From Streptomyces sp. NRRL S-646 (GTDB taxonomy: Bacteria; Actinomycetota; Actinomycetes; Streptomycetales; Streptomycetaceae), in contig NZ_JODC01000022.1 in assembly GCF_000720765.1 (NCBI RefSeq), forward strand, positions 60,703-124,702: 64,000 nt of DNA. The letters are read 5' to 3'. A model generated the notes under the pieces. That model had not been told where the DNA came from. It did not search any database and saw only the letters and a program-made list of their open reading frames with translations. Shown here one piece after another: positions 1 through 7,049 of this stretch. A program made the position numbers and the translations under genes. Within the stretch, counting starts at the first letter, position 1; every line of letters starts with the position of its first letter.

Positions 1-167
1 TCCGACAGCAACGTGAAGACCTCGCGCGGGAAGCGTCCGGCGTCCTCCTCCTCGGCCGCCTTCGGAGCGATCTCGCGCTGGGCGATGTCGCGGACGAGCG
101 AGATCAGATCCCGGGCCTCGTCCGTGGGCAGTTGACGGTCCACCGGCTGCGGGGCGCGGTCGGGCAT
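1..167 (-). CDS. acyl-CoA dehydrogenase, N-terminal part (cut by window edge)
   Basis: Fifty-five codons are visible from an ATG at 165-167, preceded by a GGGAGGAG-type ribosome-binding site at about 176-186; the gene continues past base 1. The peptide starts MPDRAPQPVDRQLP and includes DLISLVRDIAQREIAPKAAE and then FPREVFTLL, the usual opening helix of acyl-CoA dehydrogenases. Such flavoproteins oxidise acyl-CoA thioesters in beta-oxidation or branched-chain amino acid breakdown. The FAD-binding and catalytic regions lie outside the window, so the substrate class is unknown. By remembered gene order this would correspond to acdH2 of S. coelicolor. Confidence 0.82.
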   Translation of the reverse strand, partial: MPDRAPQPVDRQLPTDEARDLISLVRDIAQREIAPKAAEEEDAGRFPREVFTLLS

Positions 168-621
168 GGCGACGCTCTCCTCCCTGTTCGGGCACATCGG
201 CCGACGCGCGCCTTGGGTGGGGGCGGCTCCGCCGGGTCTTCCTGGGGCCGGCCGATGCTCGCCCTCCCGGGTCTCGGAAGCTGCTGACCAGCGGCTGCGC
301 TGTGAGTATGCCCGATTGGAGGCATCCCGTCACCAGTTAACGACCGCTTACTTCAAGAATATCCCGGCCACTCGCTGCACGCGATGTTCAGCGGAATGTG
401 ACGCACGGCTGGGACTTGCGCGAGCGGCGGCCTCGGCGACGAGCGCCGAGCTCAAGGACCTCGGCGCGACGAAGATGACGTACAAGAGCCGGCAGGGTCC
501 GGGCGGTACGTACTTCTGGGAGGGCAGCGGTGGCACCGCGGCCGGTGAGCCGATCACGGCGGTCGACTGGCCGCAGGAGTACGGTGGTTGAGGCGGGGAC
601 GCGGGAGCCTTCGCCCCTCGC
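168..621. other. gene-poor interval between acyl-CoA dehydrogenase and TetR gene
   Basis: This stretch holds no intact gene. Bases 300-420 are less GC-rich than the surroundings and have no codon bias in any frame. From about 427 to 591 on the plus strand the codon bias becomes strongly coding-like, which marks the decayed fragment listed separately. A long plus-strand reading frame from 166 crosses the whole interval, but its first 87 codons look non-coding. Confidence 0.5.
427..591 (+). pseudogene. remnant of a family-18 chitinase-like C-terminus
   Basis: About 54 codons ending in TGA at 589-591 have near-saturated G/C third positions, unlike the DNA just upstream. The peptide contains ELKDLGATKMTYKSRQ, then GPGGTYFWEGS, then TAAGEPITAV. 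The order 'GGxxFWExSG...GEpixAv' is the C-terminal signature of GH18 TIM barrels, where the last strand reads GGxMxWE and is followed by a short Leu/Ile-rich helix. There is no start codon with a ribosome-binding site and no upstream catalytic DxxDxDxE motif, so only the tail survives. In S. coelicolor, as I recall, the chitinase gene chiD (SCO1429) sits at this place. The family call is an inference from a short motif. Confidence 0.45.
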
Positions 622-1317
622 TCAGGTGTCGCGGCGGGCCGGGGCCGGAGTGGGGTAGGCCGGGTCCAGTTCCTCGATGGCACGCATGGCGCCGCCGAGC
701 TGCTTGACCAGGAGTTCGCGCATCTGTTCACGGGACAGCTGAGGGCGGTCGATCCAGTCGAGAGTGGCGCCCTCCACACCGCACACCCAGGCGAACAGGC
801 CCATGCGGGCGAGCGGGGCGATGTCCGTGCGGCCGTACGCCCCTTCGGCGACCGTCGCCACGATCGCCTCACGCACGCCGTCCCGGATGGCGTGCACCTC
901 GGCATCGAAGCCGACGCCGCCGCTGACGACCGCACGGAAGGCGGCCTGGTTGTGCTCGGCGTAGCGCAGATAGCCCTCCATGGTGCGATGGACCCGGTCC
1001 AGCTGCTCCAGTTCGATCTCGCTCGCCGCGAACGTGACCAGATCGGCGACCGAATCGTTGATGATCGCCAGGTAGTAGCCGCGCTTGGACTGGAAGTAGT
1101 AGTAGATCAGCCCCTTGGCGACATGCGCCTGCCGTGCGATGTCGTCCATCGAGAGCGCGTCGTACGACCTGTCGGCGAACAACTTCCGCCCGATGGCGAT
1201 GAGTTCGGCTCGGCGCGCCAGCGAGCGCTCGGTGCCGCGCGCCCGGGGACGGGTGGCGTCGCTCTGTTCGCTGATCTTCAATTTCGACCCTGGTCTCGGG
1301 CAGGCTGTTCGGGACAT
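622..1317 (-). CDS. TetR/AcrR-family transcriptional regulator
   Basis: A 231-residue DNA-binding regulator. The N-terminal helix-turn-helix spans about residues 36-82, with LFADRSYDALSMDDIARQ and then HVAKGLIYYYFQSKRGYYLA, the standard TetR recognition helix pattern. The remainder is helical ligand-binding domain ending in a Pro/Ala-rich tail. The first 30 residues are basic and poorly conserved-looking; a TTG at residue 13 (LKISEQSD) is an alternative start. It points away from the acyl-CoA dehydrogenase fragment and may control fatty-acid genes, but the ligand cannot be read from the sequence. Confidence 0.9.
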   Translation of the reverse strand: MSRTACPRPGSKLKISEQSDATRPRARGTERSLARRAELIAIGRKLFADRSYDALSMDDIARQAHVAKGLIYYYFQSKRGYYLAIINDSVADLVTFAASEIELEQLDRVHRTMEGYLRYAEHNQAAFRAVVSGGVGFDAEVHAIRDGVREAIVATVAEGAYGRTDIAPLARMGLFAWVCGVEGATLDWIDRPQLSREQMRELLVKQLGGAMRAIEELDPAYPTPAPARRDT

Positions 1318-1404
1318 CCGCAGTATGTCAGAACAACCACGTCCACTCGTTCGAGTCGGGTCGACGAGTGGCCGCAGGGAGGGCGGGGTCCCGCCTGCGT
1401 CAGA

Positions 1405-1542
1405 TCACAGCAGGCCGAGCTGGGTGACAAGCATCGCGAGGACAATGACGAGGGTCCAGCCCATGACGTGCTCGAGGATCTTCGGGCCGTCGTTCCCGGG
1501 GCCGCCGGTGCGGCTGCGGGCGGCGGCAGAGTGTGCGGTCAT
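1405..1542 (-). CDS. small single-span membrane protein, SCO1431-type
   Basis: A 45-residue protein with a hydrophilic N-terminus (MTAHSAAARSRTGG), then GPKILEHVMGWTLVIVLAM and a short LVTQLGLL tail, so one membrane helix from about residue 27 to the end. It matches what I remember as the streptomycete 'SCO1431 family membrane protein', found at the same chromosomal position. Function is unknown. The start is the ATG at 1540-1542; longer in-frame extensions have poor codon bias and were not used. Confidence 0.72.
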   Translation of the reverse strand: MTAHSAAARSRTGGPGNDGPKILEHVMGWTLVIVLAMLVTQLGLL

Positions 1543-1678
1543 GGCGTCTCGCTGAGGTCGGGCGTGCGGTGGACTCCCCCCTGGGTTCTGTCCACCTTGC
1601 CAGCCGAAGCGGCTTTTGCGGCGGAGACGTTGGTCACAGGCGAAAGACCCCGGTTTCCCGCGGCCTTTCGCCTGTCGT

Positions 1679-3067
1679 TCAGCGCACGCCGACCACCGCG
1701 AGCGCCTTGCGCTGGCGGGGTGTGGGCCGGGCCGGGAAGTACAGGTAGCAGACGCCGCCGGTGCCGGAGACGACCTTGCCGGAGGCGTTGTACCGCTTGG
1801 TCCTGAGCCAGATGTTCTCCCACTCGCGCCGCTTGTAGACACGGCGCACCGCGTCGTCGCTCGGCGAGAACGGGTCATTGGCGATCACGTCGCCGTCGGC
1901 GGTGAAGCCGATGACGGTCATCAGGTGCCCCGCGGTGCCGTAACCCGCCCCCGTCAGCTCCCCCTTGAGGAACGACTGGGACGTTATGGCCGGGATGCCG
2001 GCCGCGATCAGTGTCTCCAGGTCGGTGAGCGAGCCGAGCCGCGTGACCACGCCCTGCAGGTCCTTGTACGTGGCTGCGTAGGCGGCGTTGAACGGCCAGT
2101 TGCCGCAGCCCTCGTACTGGTAGTCGTAGGTGAAGCGGGCCGCGTGGTCGACCTGCGGGTCGGCGTAGCTCGGGTCCACCCAGGCCAGTTGCTCCGGGGT
2201 GAGCCGGCCGCCCCAGTACTCGATGATCATCTGTGAGGAGGTGGGGCTGCACCAGGCCTCGCCGCCGTTGTCGTACTCGGGATACTGGCCCTTGTGGATC
2301 TCCTGCGAGTAGCGCGGGACGATCAGTTCCTTGGCGAGGCCGGGCGTGGAGGCCGGGACGGTGAAGCGGTCGGGGATGTCCGAGCCCATCGCGCCGAGCC
2401 GCCACACGGTGGGGCTGAGCTTGGTGCCGGGCTTGCGGTAGAGGGTGAGGCGGAGACGGTACGAGACCAGGCGCAGGCCGGTCGTCGCGTCGTCGATGGC
2501 GAACGTGTCCGTCCAGATGGCGCTCTTGCCGTCCTTCTGGTCGTCCACCGAGGTCCGCTTGATGTCCTGGTCGCCCGCCGCCCAGCGGCCCATCACGTAC
2601 CAGGGGGTCTCGGTGCCGTCGGAGTACGTGCCGTGCAGTTCGACCTGGAGCCAGGTGCCGGCCGGGGTGTGTGCGTTCCAGGAGGCGATCACCTCGGTGG
2701 CGGGGACGCGGAGCCGGTGGACGGGGGACGTCCAGGTCGCGTACTCCCAGGCGGCGGTCGTGCCGGTGTGCGGGTCGGTGTAGTCGGTGGTGCCGGCGGG
2801 GGTGGCGATCACCACGCCGGGGCGGGCGCCCGCGACGGCACGGGTGCCGTGCGCGGCGCCGGCGCGCCAGTCCTGGTACGAGGTCCAGGAGCGGTGGTCG
2901 ACGGTGGGAGTTCCCCCGCTCGGGCGAAGCCCGGGCTGGGCGAGGGGCGGAGCCACGGCGGCCTCCTCGGCGTCGGCCACGTCGGCGGTGAGGGCGGAGC
3001 CCGCCACAGCGGCGGCCACCGCGGCGGCGAGGACGGTTCTGCGGGACGGCTGTTCGGCTCTGCTCAT
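1679..3067 (-). CDS. secreted C39-family peptidase-like protein
   Basis: A 462-residue exported protein. The N-terminus has a twin-arginine-like motif (PSRRTVLAAAVAAA) followed by a hydrophobic stretch, so Tat export is likely. The middle third looks like a beta-sandwich. The C-terminal 200 residues form a papain-like C39 domain: the likely catalytic Cys lies in EAWCSPTSSQMIIEYW, the His in GTAGHLMTVIGF and an Asp/Asn in VIANDPF. I chose the ATG at 3065-3067 because the signal peptide then begins a few residues in; upstream in-frame starts at 3127 and 3247 only add basic residues before it. Substrate is unknown; cell-wall or extracellular peptide processing is plausible. Confidence 0.82.
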   Translation of the reverse strand: MSRAEQPSRRTVLAAAVAAAVAGSALTADVADAEEAAVAPPLAQPGLRPSGGTPTVDHRSWTSYQDWRAGAAHGTRAVAGARPGVVIATPAGTTDYTDPHTGTTAAWEYATWTSPVHRLRVPATEVIASWNAHTPAGTWLQVELHGTYSDGTETPWYVMGRWAAGDQDIKRTSVDDQKDGKSAIWTDTFAIDDATTGLRLVSYRLRLTLYRKPGTKLSPTVWRLGAMGSDIPDRFTVPASTPGLAKELIVPRYSQEIHKGQYPEYDNGGEAWCSPTSSQMIIEYWGGRLTPEQLAWVDPSYADPQVDHAARFTYDYQYEGCGNWPFNAAYAATYKDLQGVVTRLGSLTDLETLIAAGIPAITSQSFLKGELTGAGYGTAGHLMTVIGFTADGDVIANDPFSPSDDAVRRVYKRREWENIWLRTKRYNASGKVVSGTGGVCYLYFPARPTPRQRKALAVVGVR

Positions 3068-3232
3068 GGGCGGAACGACCCCCAGGTGTCCGAGTCGGGC
3101 AGGTCCAAATGCACAGTTGCGCTGCATTGTTGTGCGCCAACTATGGCCGCGGACAGAACCTCCTGCCAGCACTTCGGCCCATGCCACGCCCACGAATATT
3201 GGTCTGAACCACTGACGTGACCTGCTGGGCAG

Positions 3233-3268
3233 CCGGGCCCGGCGCACGCGGACGCGCGCCGGGCCCGG
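3233..3268. terminator. strong hairpin after the permease gene
   Basis: A perfect 13-bp stem, CCGGGCCCGGCGC (3233-3245) with GCGCCGGGCCCGG (3256-3268), and a 10-nt loop. It lies directly downstream of the leftward permease gene that stops at 3272 and upstream of the C39 gene. There is no clear U-run, which is normal for Streptomyces terminators. Confidence 0.7.
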
Positions 3269-3271
3269 GGC

Positions 3272-4768
3272 TCAGATCAGGTCCATCGCCGCGACCTCGT
3301 CGGGGCGGCCGTAGCTGACCGGCCCCTGGAAGCGGCGGCGGGCGGTGGCGAACCACCAGACGGTGGCGACGACCAGGACGACCACGAGGGCGATCGGCGC
3401 GTAGTTGAAGGAGTCGACGGTGATCGGCGAGGCCTGCGGGAGCATGAACAGCACGCTGCTGAGCAGGATCCAGGCCACGGCGATCACACCGACGGGTTTG
3501 CTCCAGCGGCCCAGGTGCCAGGGCCCCGGCTGGAACTCGTCGCCCAGGCTCAGCCGGAGCAGGATCGGCACGGCGTAGGCGAGGAAGAGGCCGACGACGT
3601 TGACGCTGACGATGGCGGTGAACGCCGTGTGCGACCACCAGCCGGGCAGGACGAGTGCCAGCGAGCAGGCGACCGCGAGCCAGACGGCCTTGACGGGGGT
3701 GCGGGTGCGCGGCGAGACGGAGTGCCACAGGCGGGAACCGGGCATGGCGCCGTCGCGGGAGAAGGCGAAGATCTGCCGGGTGTTGCTGGTGAGATTGGCA
3801 AGACCGCAGAAGAGCATCGCACCGATCACGATCAGCAGCAGCACCTTGGCGGTGGTCAGGCCCAGACCGTCGATGAGAATCTGGACGGGCGGAGCGGACG
3901 CGCTCGCCACATGGTCGTAGTCGTGAATGCTGTAGACCAGTGCAAGCATCAGGATCAGACCGGTGATCGCCGAGTAGCCGATCGCACGTGTGATCCCCTT
4001 CGGCGCGTTGACCGTGGCCCGCACCGTTTCCTCGGACATGTGGAAGCTGCCGTCGAAGCCGGTGAAGGTCCAGCTGGTGACGAGCAGGCCGAGCATCCCG
4101 CCGTAAAGCCCGTTCGTGAAACCGGTGTTGTTCGCGAAATGCGTGACGAACGAGGCCGACTGGTGCTGGTCGGGTCCGACGATCAGGGCGCCCACGATCA
4201 CCACGAGACCGATCAGCAGCCACCACACGGAGATCCGGTTGAGCAGCGCGACCAACTGGACGGTGTAGGTGTTGGCCAGCCCCTGCAGCACGATGAGCAG
4301 GGCCGTGATCAGCACCGTCTGGTGGGCGGTCGGCAGGTAGGAGTCCCACTGCATGGCGATGAAGGCCTGGATGAAGGTGGCGGCGGCGTAGCCGGTGGCG
4401 GCCGTGCCGCCGATCTGGCCCACGAAGTTCAGCCAGCCGGTGTACCAGGACCAGGCTCCCTTGTGCCGTCTGGCGAGTTTCCCGGCGGAGAAATACAGGG
4501 CGCCGCTGGTGGGATAGGCGGAGGCGACTTCCGCCATGGCGAGACCGACGAAGAGAACCATGACGGAGACGCCGATCCAGCCGAAGACGAGGATACGGGG
4601 GCCTCCGGCATTCAGCCCGAATCCGAAGCTGGAGAAGATTCCCGAAATGATGTTGATGATGGTGAATGAGATGGCGAAATTGTCGAACGCCTGGAAGCGA
4701 CGGGTGAGTTTTCTCGGATAACCCATCTCATGAAGTACGGCGTCGTCGTCCGATATCCGTTCCGGCAC
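3272..4768 (-). CDS. APC-superfamily amino acid permease
   Basis: A 498-residue inner-membrane transporter with about 12 membrane helices. The first helix carries NFAISFTIINIISGIFSSFG and is followed by MAEVASAYPTSGALYFSAGK, a pattern of the amino acid/choline transporter branch that includes GABA-type permeases. The sequence ends with two helices and a polar tail. The start is a GTG at 4766-4768 with AGAAAGG about 8 bases upstream; the reading frame stays open far upstream into the next gene, but that part is out of register with it. The substrate is probably an amino acid or polyamine but cannot be fixed. Confidence 0.87.
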   Translation of the reverse strand: MPERISDDDAVLHEMGYPRKLTRRFQAFDNFAISFTIINIISGIFSSFGFGLNAGGPRILVFGWIGVSVMVLFVGLAMAEVASAYPTSGALYFSAGKLARRHKGAWSWYTGWLNFVGQIGGTAATGYAAATFIQAFIAMQWDSYLPTAHQTVLITALLIVLQGLANTYTVQLVALLNRISVWWLLIGLVVIVGALIVGPDQHQSASFVTHFANNTGFTNGLYGGMLGLLVTSWTFTGFDGSFHMSEETVRATVNAPKGITRAIGYSAITGLILMLALVYSIHDYDHVASASAPPVQILIDGLGLTTAKVLLLIVIGAMLFCGLANLTSNTRQIFAFSRDGAMPGSRLWHSVSPRTRTPVKAVWLAVACSLALVLPGWWSHTAFTAIVSVNVVGLFLAYAVPILLRLSLGDEFQPGPWHLGRWSKPVGVIAVAWILLSSVLFMLPQASPITVDSFNYAPIALVVVLVVATVWWFATARRRFQGPVSYGRPDEVAAMDLI

Positions 4769-4797
4769 AGGTCGGCCTTTCTCTCTGCGGGGGGGGG

Positions 4798-5748
4798 CTA
4801 CGGGGGGACGGGGAGGCCGCAGGCGCGGCGGGCCCGGGACAGCTGGTCGGCGGGCTCTCCGAAGGCGGACCAGGGCATACGGGAGGCGTACGGTCCCATG
4901 GCCGCGAAGACCGCGCGGGCCTCGAACTCGCGCTTGCCCATGACCAGCGCATGCGCCAGGTAGGCCAGGTCGAGCACCGGGGTGAAGCGGTAACCCGGCA
5001 TCGTGGGCAGCCAGTTCTGGTAGATCGCGAGGGCGGTGGAGCGCCACTGCGGCTGCTCCCAGACCCGGTCGGCGAGCAGCTGGGTCGGGTTGTAGCTCTC
5101 GACGAGGGCGACGAGGGGCAGCAGGCGCAGCGGGGAGTCGGCGGGGGCACGCTGGCCGAGGAAGGCGGCGACGTCCCAGGCGGCGTTCACGGAGCCGCCG
5201 TGGCGAGTGAAGAAGCAGGCCAGGAAGCGGTGGTGGGCCTCGCGGTGCCAGGGGTCGAGGGACAGGACGTGCGCGAACAGCCGCCACGGTCCGGGCGGCG
5301 CGGTGAGCAGCCCGCGCGGGGCGGGGTCGGTCAGCCGGTGCAGCCGGGCCATGGCCAGCCGGGCCGCCCAGGGCGTGGGGTCGGCCGGGCTCGCCGCCGC
5401 CGCCCGGTCGCAGGCGGTCAGCGCGATCCGCTCCAGGGCGCCGGCCCGCTCGTCGTGCGCGTCGGCCGCGCGCAGCGCCCGTAGCACCGCCACCCGCGCC
5501 CACAGCAGCGCCGCCTCGGGGGTCGGCTCCTCGGCCAGCCACCGCTCGGCGAGGTCGGAGTCGGCGGCCTCGGAGGCGAGGACCAGGGAGCGGTGGGCAC
5601 GCAGACCGAAGTCGCCGCGTGTTTCGGCGAGGGCCTCATGGGTGCTCCGGTATCGGCCGGCGCGTACGTCGACGCATACGCTCGCGAGCAAGCGGTCGTC
5701 GGCCGCCGGATGCCACACATACTGCCCCTCGAATAACCCAGCGACCAT
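4798..5748 (-). CDS. conserved hypothetical alpha-helical protein
   Basis: A 316-residue soluble protein of unknown function, rich in Ala, Leu and Arg, with helix pairs resembling tetratricopeptide repeats, such as WAARLAMARLHRLT followed by HVLSLDPWHREAHHRFLACF. The codon bias is strongly coding-like. It begins MVAGLFEGQYVWHP at an ATG with a GGAG upstream. The gap to the downstream permease start is only 29 bp, so the two may be co-transcribed. I do not recognise a named family. Confidence 0.75.
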   Translation of the reverse strand: MVAGLFEGQYVWHPAADDRLLASVCVDVRAGRYRSTHEALAETRGDFGLRAHRSLVLASEAADSDLAERWLAEEPTPEAALLWARVAVLRALRAADAHDERAGALERIALTACDRAAAASPADPTPWAARLAMARLHRLTDPAPRGLLTAPPGPWRLFAHVLSLDPWHREAHHRFLACFFTRHGGSVNAAWDVAAFLGQRAPADSPLRLLPLVALVESYNPTQLLADRVWEQPQWRSTALAIYQNWLPTMPGYRFTPVLDLAYLAHALVMGKREFEARAVFAAMGPYASRMPWSAFGEPADQLSRARRACGLPVPP

Positions 5749-5952
5749 CTGCTCCTGTCTCCCCGTACGACGCCTCGCAGTTGTGCACCCAGCACCTTAC
5801 TCAGCGCCGAGCGCAACCGGAACGCGATTTTCGAGATGGGCGTCCGATGTTTCGGGGAGGGATTAACACTGGCTCGCAGCCAGCCAACGACTGGTTCAAT
5901 ACGGCACTATTTTCCGGCCCACCCATTCGCCCCGATTTCACCCACCACTAGA

Positions 5953-6621
5953 ATGTTCCCGTCGAATATGCCCAACTCTCCGGCCAGACAGGGAACAGCC
6001 ATTCACGACCTCGCCTCCCGGCTCCGCCGTCTGCCCCCGTCCTGCGGCCCGGTCCGCCTGATCGGCGTCGACGGACATGCCGGCTCCGGAAAGTCCACGT
6101 TCGCCGGGCGGTTGGCCCGGGCCCTGGACGGGGCGTCCGTGCTGCACCTCGACGACATCGCCAGCCACGACGAGCTGTTCGAGTGGACCGGACGGCTGCT
6201 GACCCAGGTGATCGAACCGTTCAGCCGCGGCGAGAGCGCCCACTACGCCCCCTACGACTGGCACACCCGCCGCTTCGGACCGCTCCGCACACTGCCGCCC
6301 GCCCCAGTGGTCCTCGTCGAGGGCGTCGGAGCAGGCCGCCGCACACTGCGCCCGCACCTCGCGGCACTGCTGTGGATGGAGTTGCCGCACGAGGAGTCCT
6401 GGACGCGGGGACGGCAGCGGGACGGGGAGGAGCAGCGGGAGTTCTGGGCCGGTTGGGTCAGGGCGGAGCGACGGCACTTCGCCGAGGATCCCTCGCGGCC
6501 GTTCGCCGACCTTCTGATACGGCAGTCGGAGAAGGGGTACGAGATGCTCCCGGGACCCATGAAGACTGTTGGACCGGACCAGCTGCTCACGCACGGTGAC
6601 GGACCATCGGCAATGTGCTGA
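5953..6621 (+). CDS. P-loop nucleoside-kinase-like ATPase
   Basis: A 222-residue protein of the uridine kinase-like branch of P-loop kinases. The Walker A motif is GVDGHAGSGKSTFA, near residue 43. An LHLDDIASHDELF segment resembles the Walker B/lid region of uridine kinases, and VVLVEGVGAGRRTLRPHL follows. It probably phosphorylates a small metabolite. The start is uncertain: there is no ribosome-binding site before the ATG at 5953 or the one at 5968, and a TAGAAT -10-like hexamer at 5949-5954 suggests a nearly leaderless transcript beginning around 5961, which would favour 5968. Confidence 0.78.
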   Translation: MFPSNMPNSPARQGTAIHDLASRLRRLPPSCGPVRLIGVDGHAGSGKSTFAGRLARALDGASVLHLDDIASHDELFEWTGRLLTQVIEPFSRGESAHYAPYDWHTRRFGPLRTLPPAPVVLVEGVGAGRRTLRPHLAALLWMELPHEESWTRGRQRDGEEQREFWAGWVRAERRHFAEDPSRPFADLLIRQSEKGYEMLPGPMKTVGPDQLLTHGDGPSAMC

Positions 6622-6671
6622 ACTTGTGAAGACGCCCGCCGGGAGAAGTTCCCGGAGTGCCTCAACTCCGC

Positions 6672-6701
6672 TTGACCGGGGGCCCGTACAGGACTTACGT
6701 T
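6672..6701 (+). promoter_or_regulatory. candidate vegetative promoter for the 18-residue ORF
   Basis: TTGACC at 6672-6677 and TACGTT at 6696-6701 are separated by 18 bases and fit the streptomycete housekeeping consensus TTGAC-N17/18-TANNNT. Transcription would begin at about 6706-6708, that is on the ATG of the following tiny ORF, giving a leaderless message. Confidence 0.5.
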
Positions 6702-6705
6702 CTCA

Positions 6706-6762
6706 ATGTGTGGCCATTCGAAGCCGCCCACAGTCGCGAAGCCCCCGGTTGTTCCCCCGTGA
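6706..6762 (+). CDS. putative 18-residue leaderless peptide
   Basis: ATG at 6706 opens an ORF reading MCGHSKPPTVAKPPVVPP and ending TGA at 6760-6762. It starts where the upstream promoter predicts transcription to begin, and its last third lies inside an intrinsic terminator. This makes a transcript of roughly 70 nucleotides. It could be a real peptide, a leader peptide, or a small RNA whose ORF is accidental. The rest of the 6622-7049 gap shows only a weak TACGAT -10-like site at 6914-6919 before the AAA ATPase gene. Confidence 0.35.
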   Translation: MCGHSKPPTVAKPPVVPP

Positions 6763-6774
6763 TCGGGGGCTTCG
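6737..6774 (+). terminator. intrinsic terminator overlapping the tiny ORF
   Basis: Arms CGAAGCCCCCG (6737-6747) and CGGGGGCTTCG (6764-6774) pair over 11 bp, followed by TTC. The loop contains CCCCC, which can alternatively pair with the same 3' arm as a 6-bp stem with a TGAT loop (6754-6769), so two mutually exclusive hairpins share one arm. Confidence 0.72.
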
Positions 6775-7049
6775 TTCTGCCCACACCCCGTTTTCCGGAC
6801 GCTCCGCGGCACGTTTCGCTCACACACCGTCACCGTCCGAAGTGCGCCCCATCTGCTCCCACCTCGCCAAACGGCCCGTGCGGCACCCTTCGGCGGGCGA
6901 CACCCTCGCAGGTACGATGCCCTCGGTGCGACCTGATGGACGGCTGCGCGCACCGCAACTCCGCTCCGCGGTACGGCGGTTCGATCAAGGCGGCCGGCGG
7001 ACAGCGGTCCGGCGGTCAACCGACAGGGGCACGGTTTGTGGGGGACGTG

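Noticed and set aside
166..426. N-terminal part of a plus-strand frame before the chitinase-like tail
   Set aside because: No codon bias and no recognisable domain; only the last part from about 427 looks coding.
4769..5542. N-terminal extension of the permease reading frame over the upstream gene
   Set aside because: The extension is Arg/Pro-rich shadow sequence of the hypothetical protein gene; the GTG at 4766-4768 has a ribosome-binding site and gives a normal permease N-terminus.
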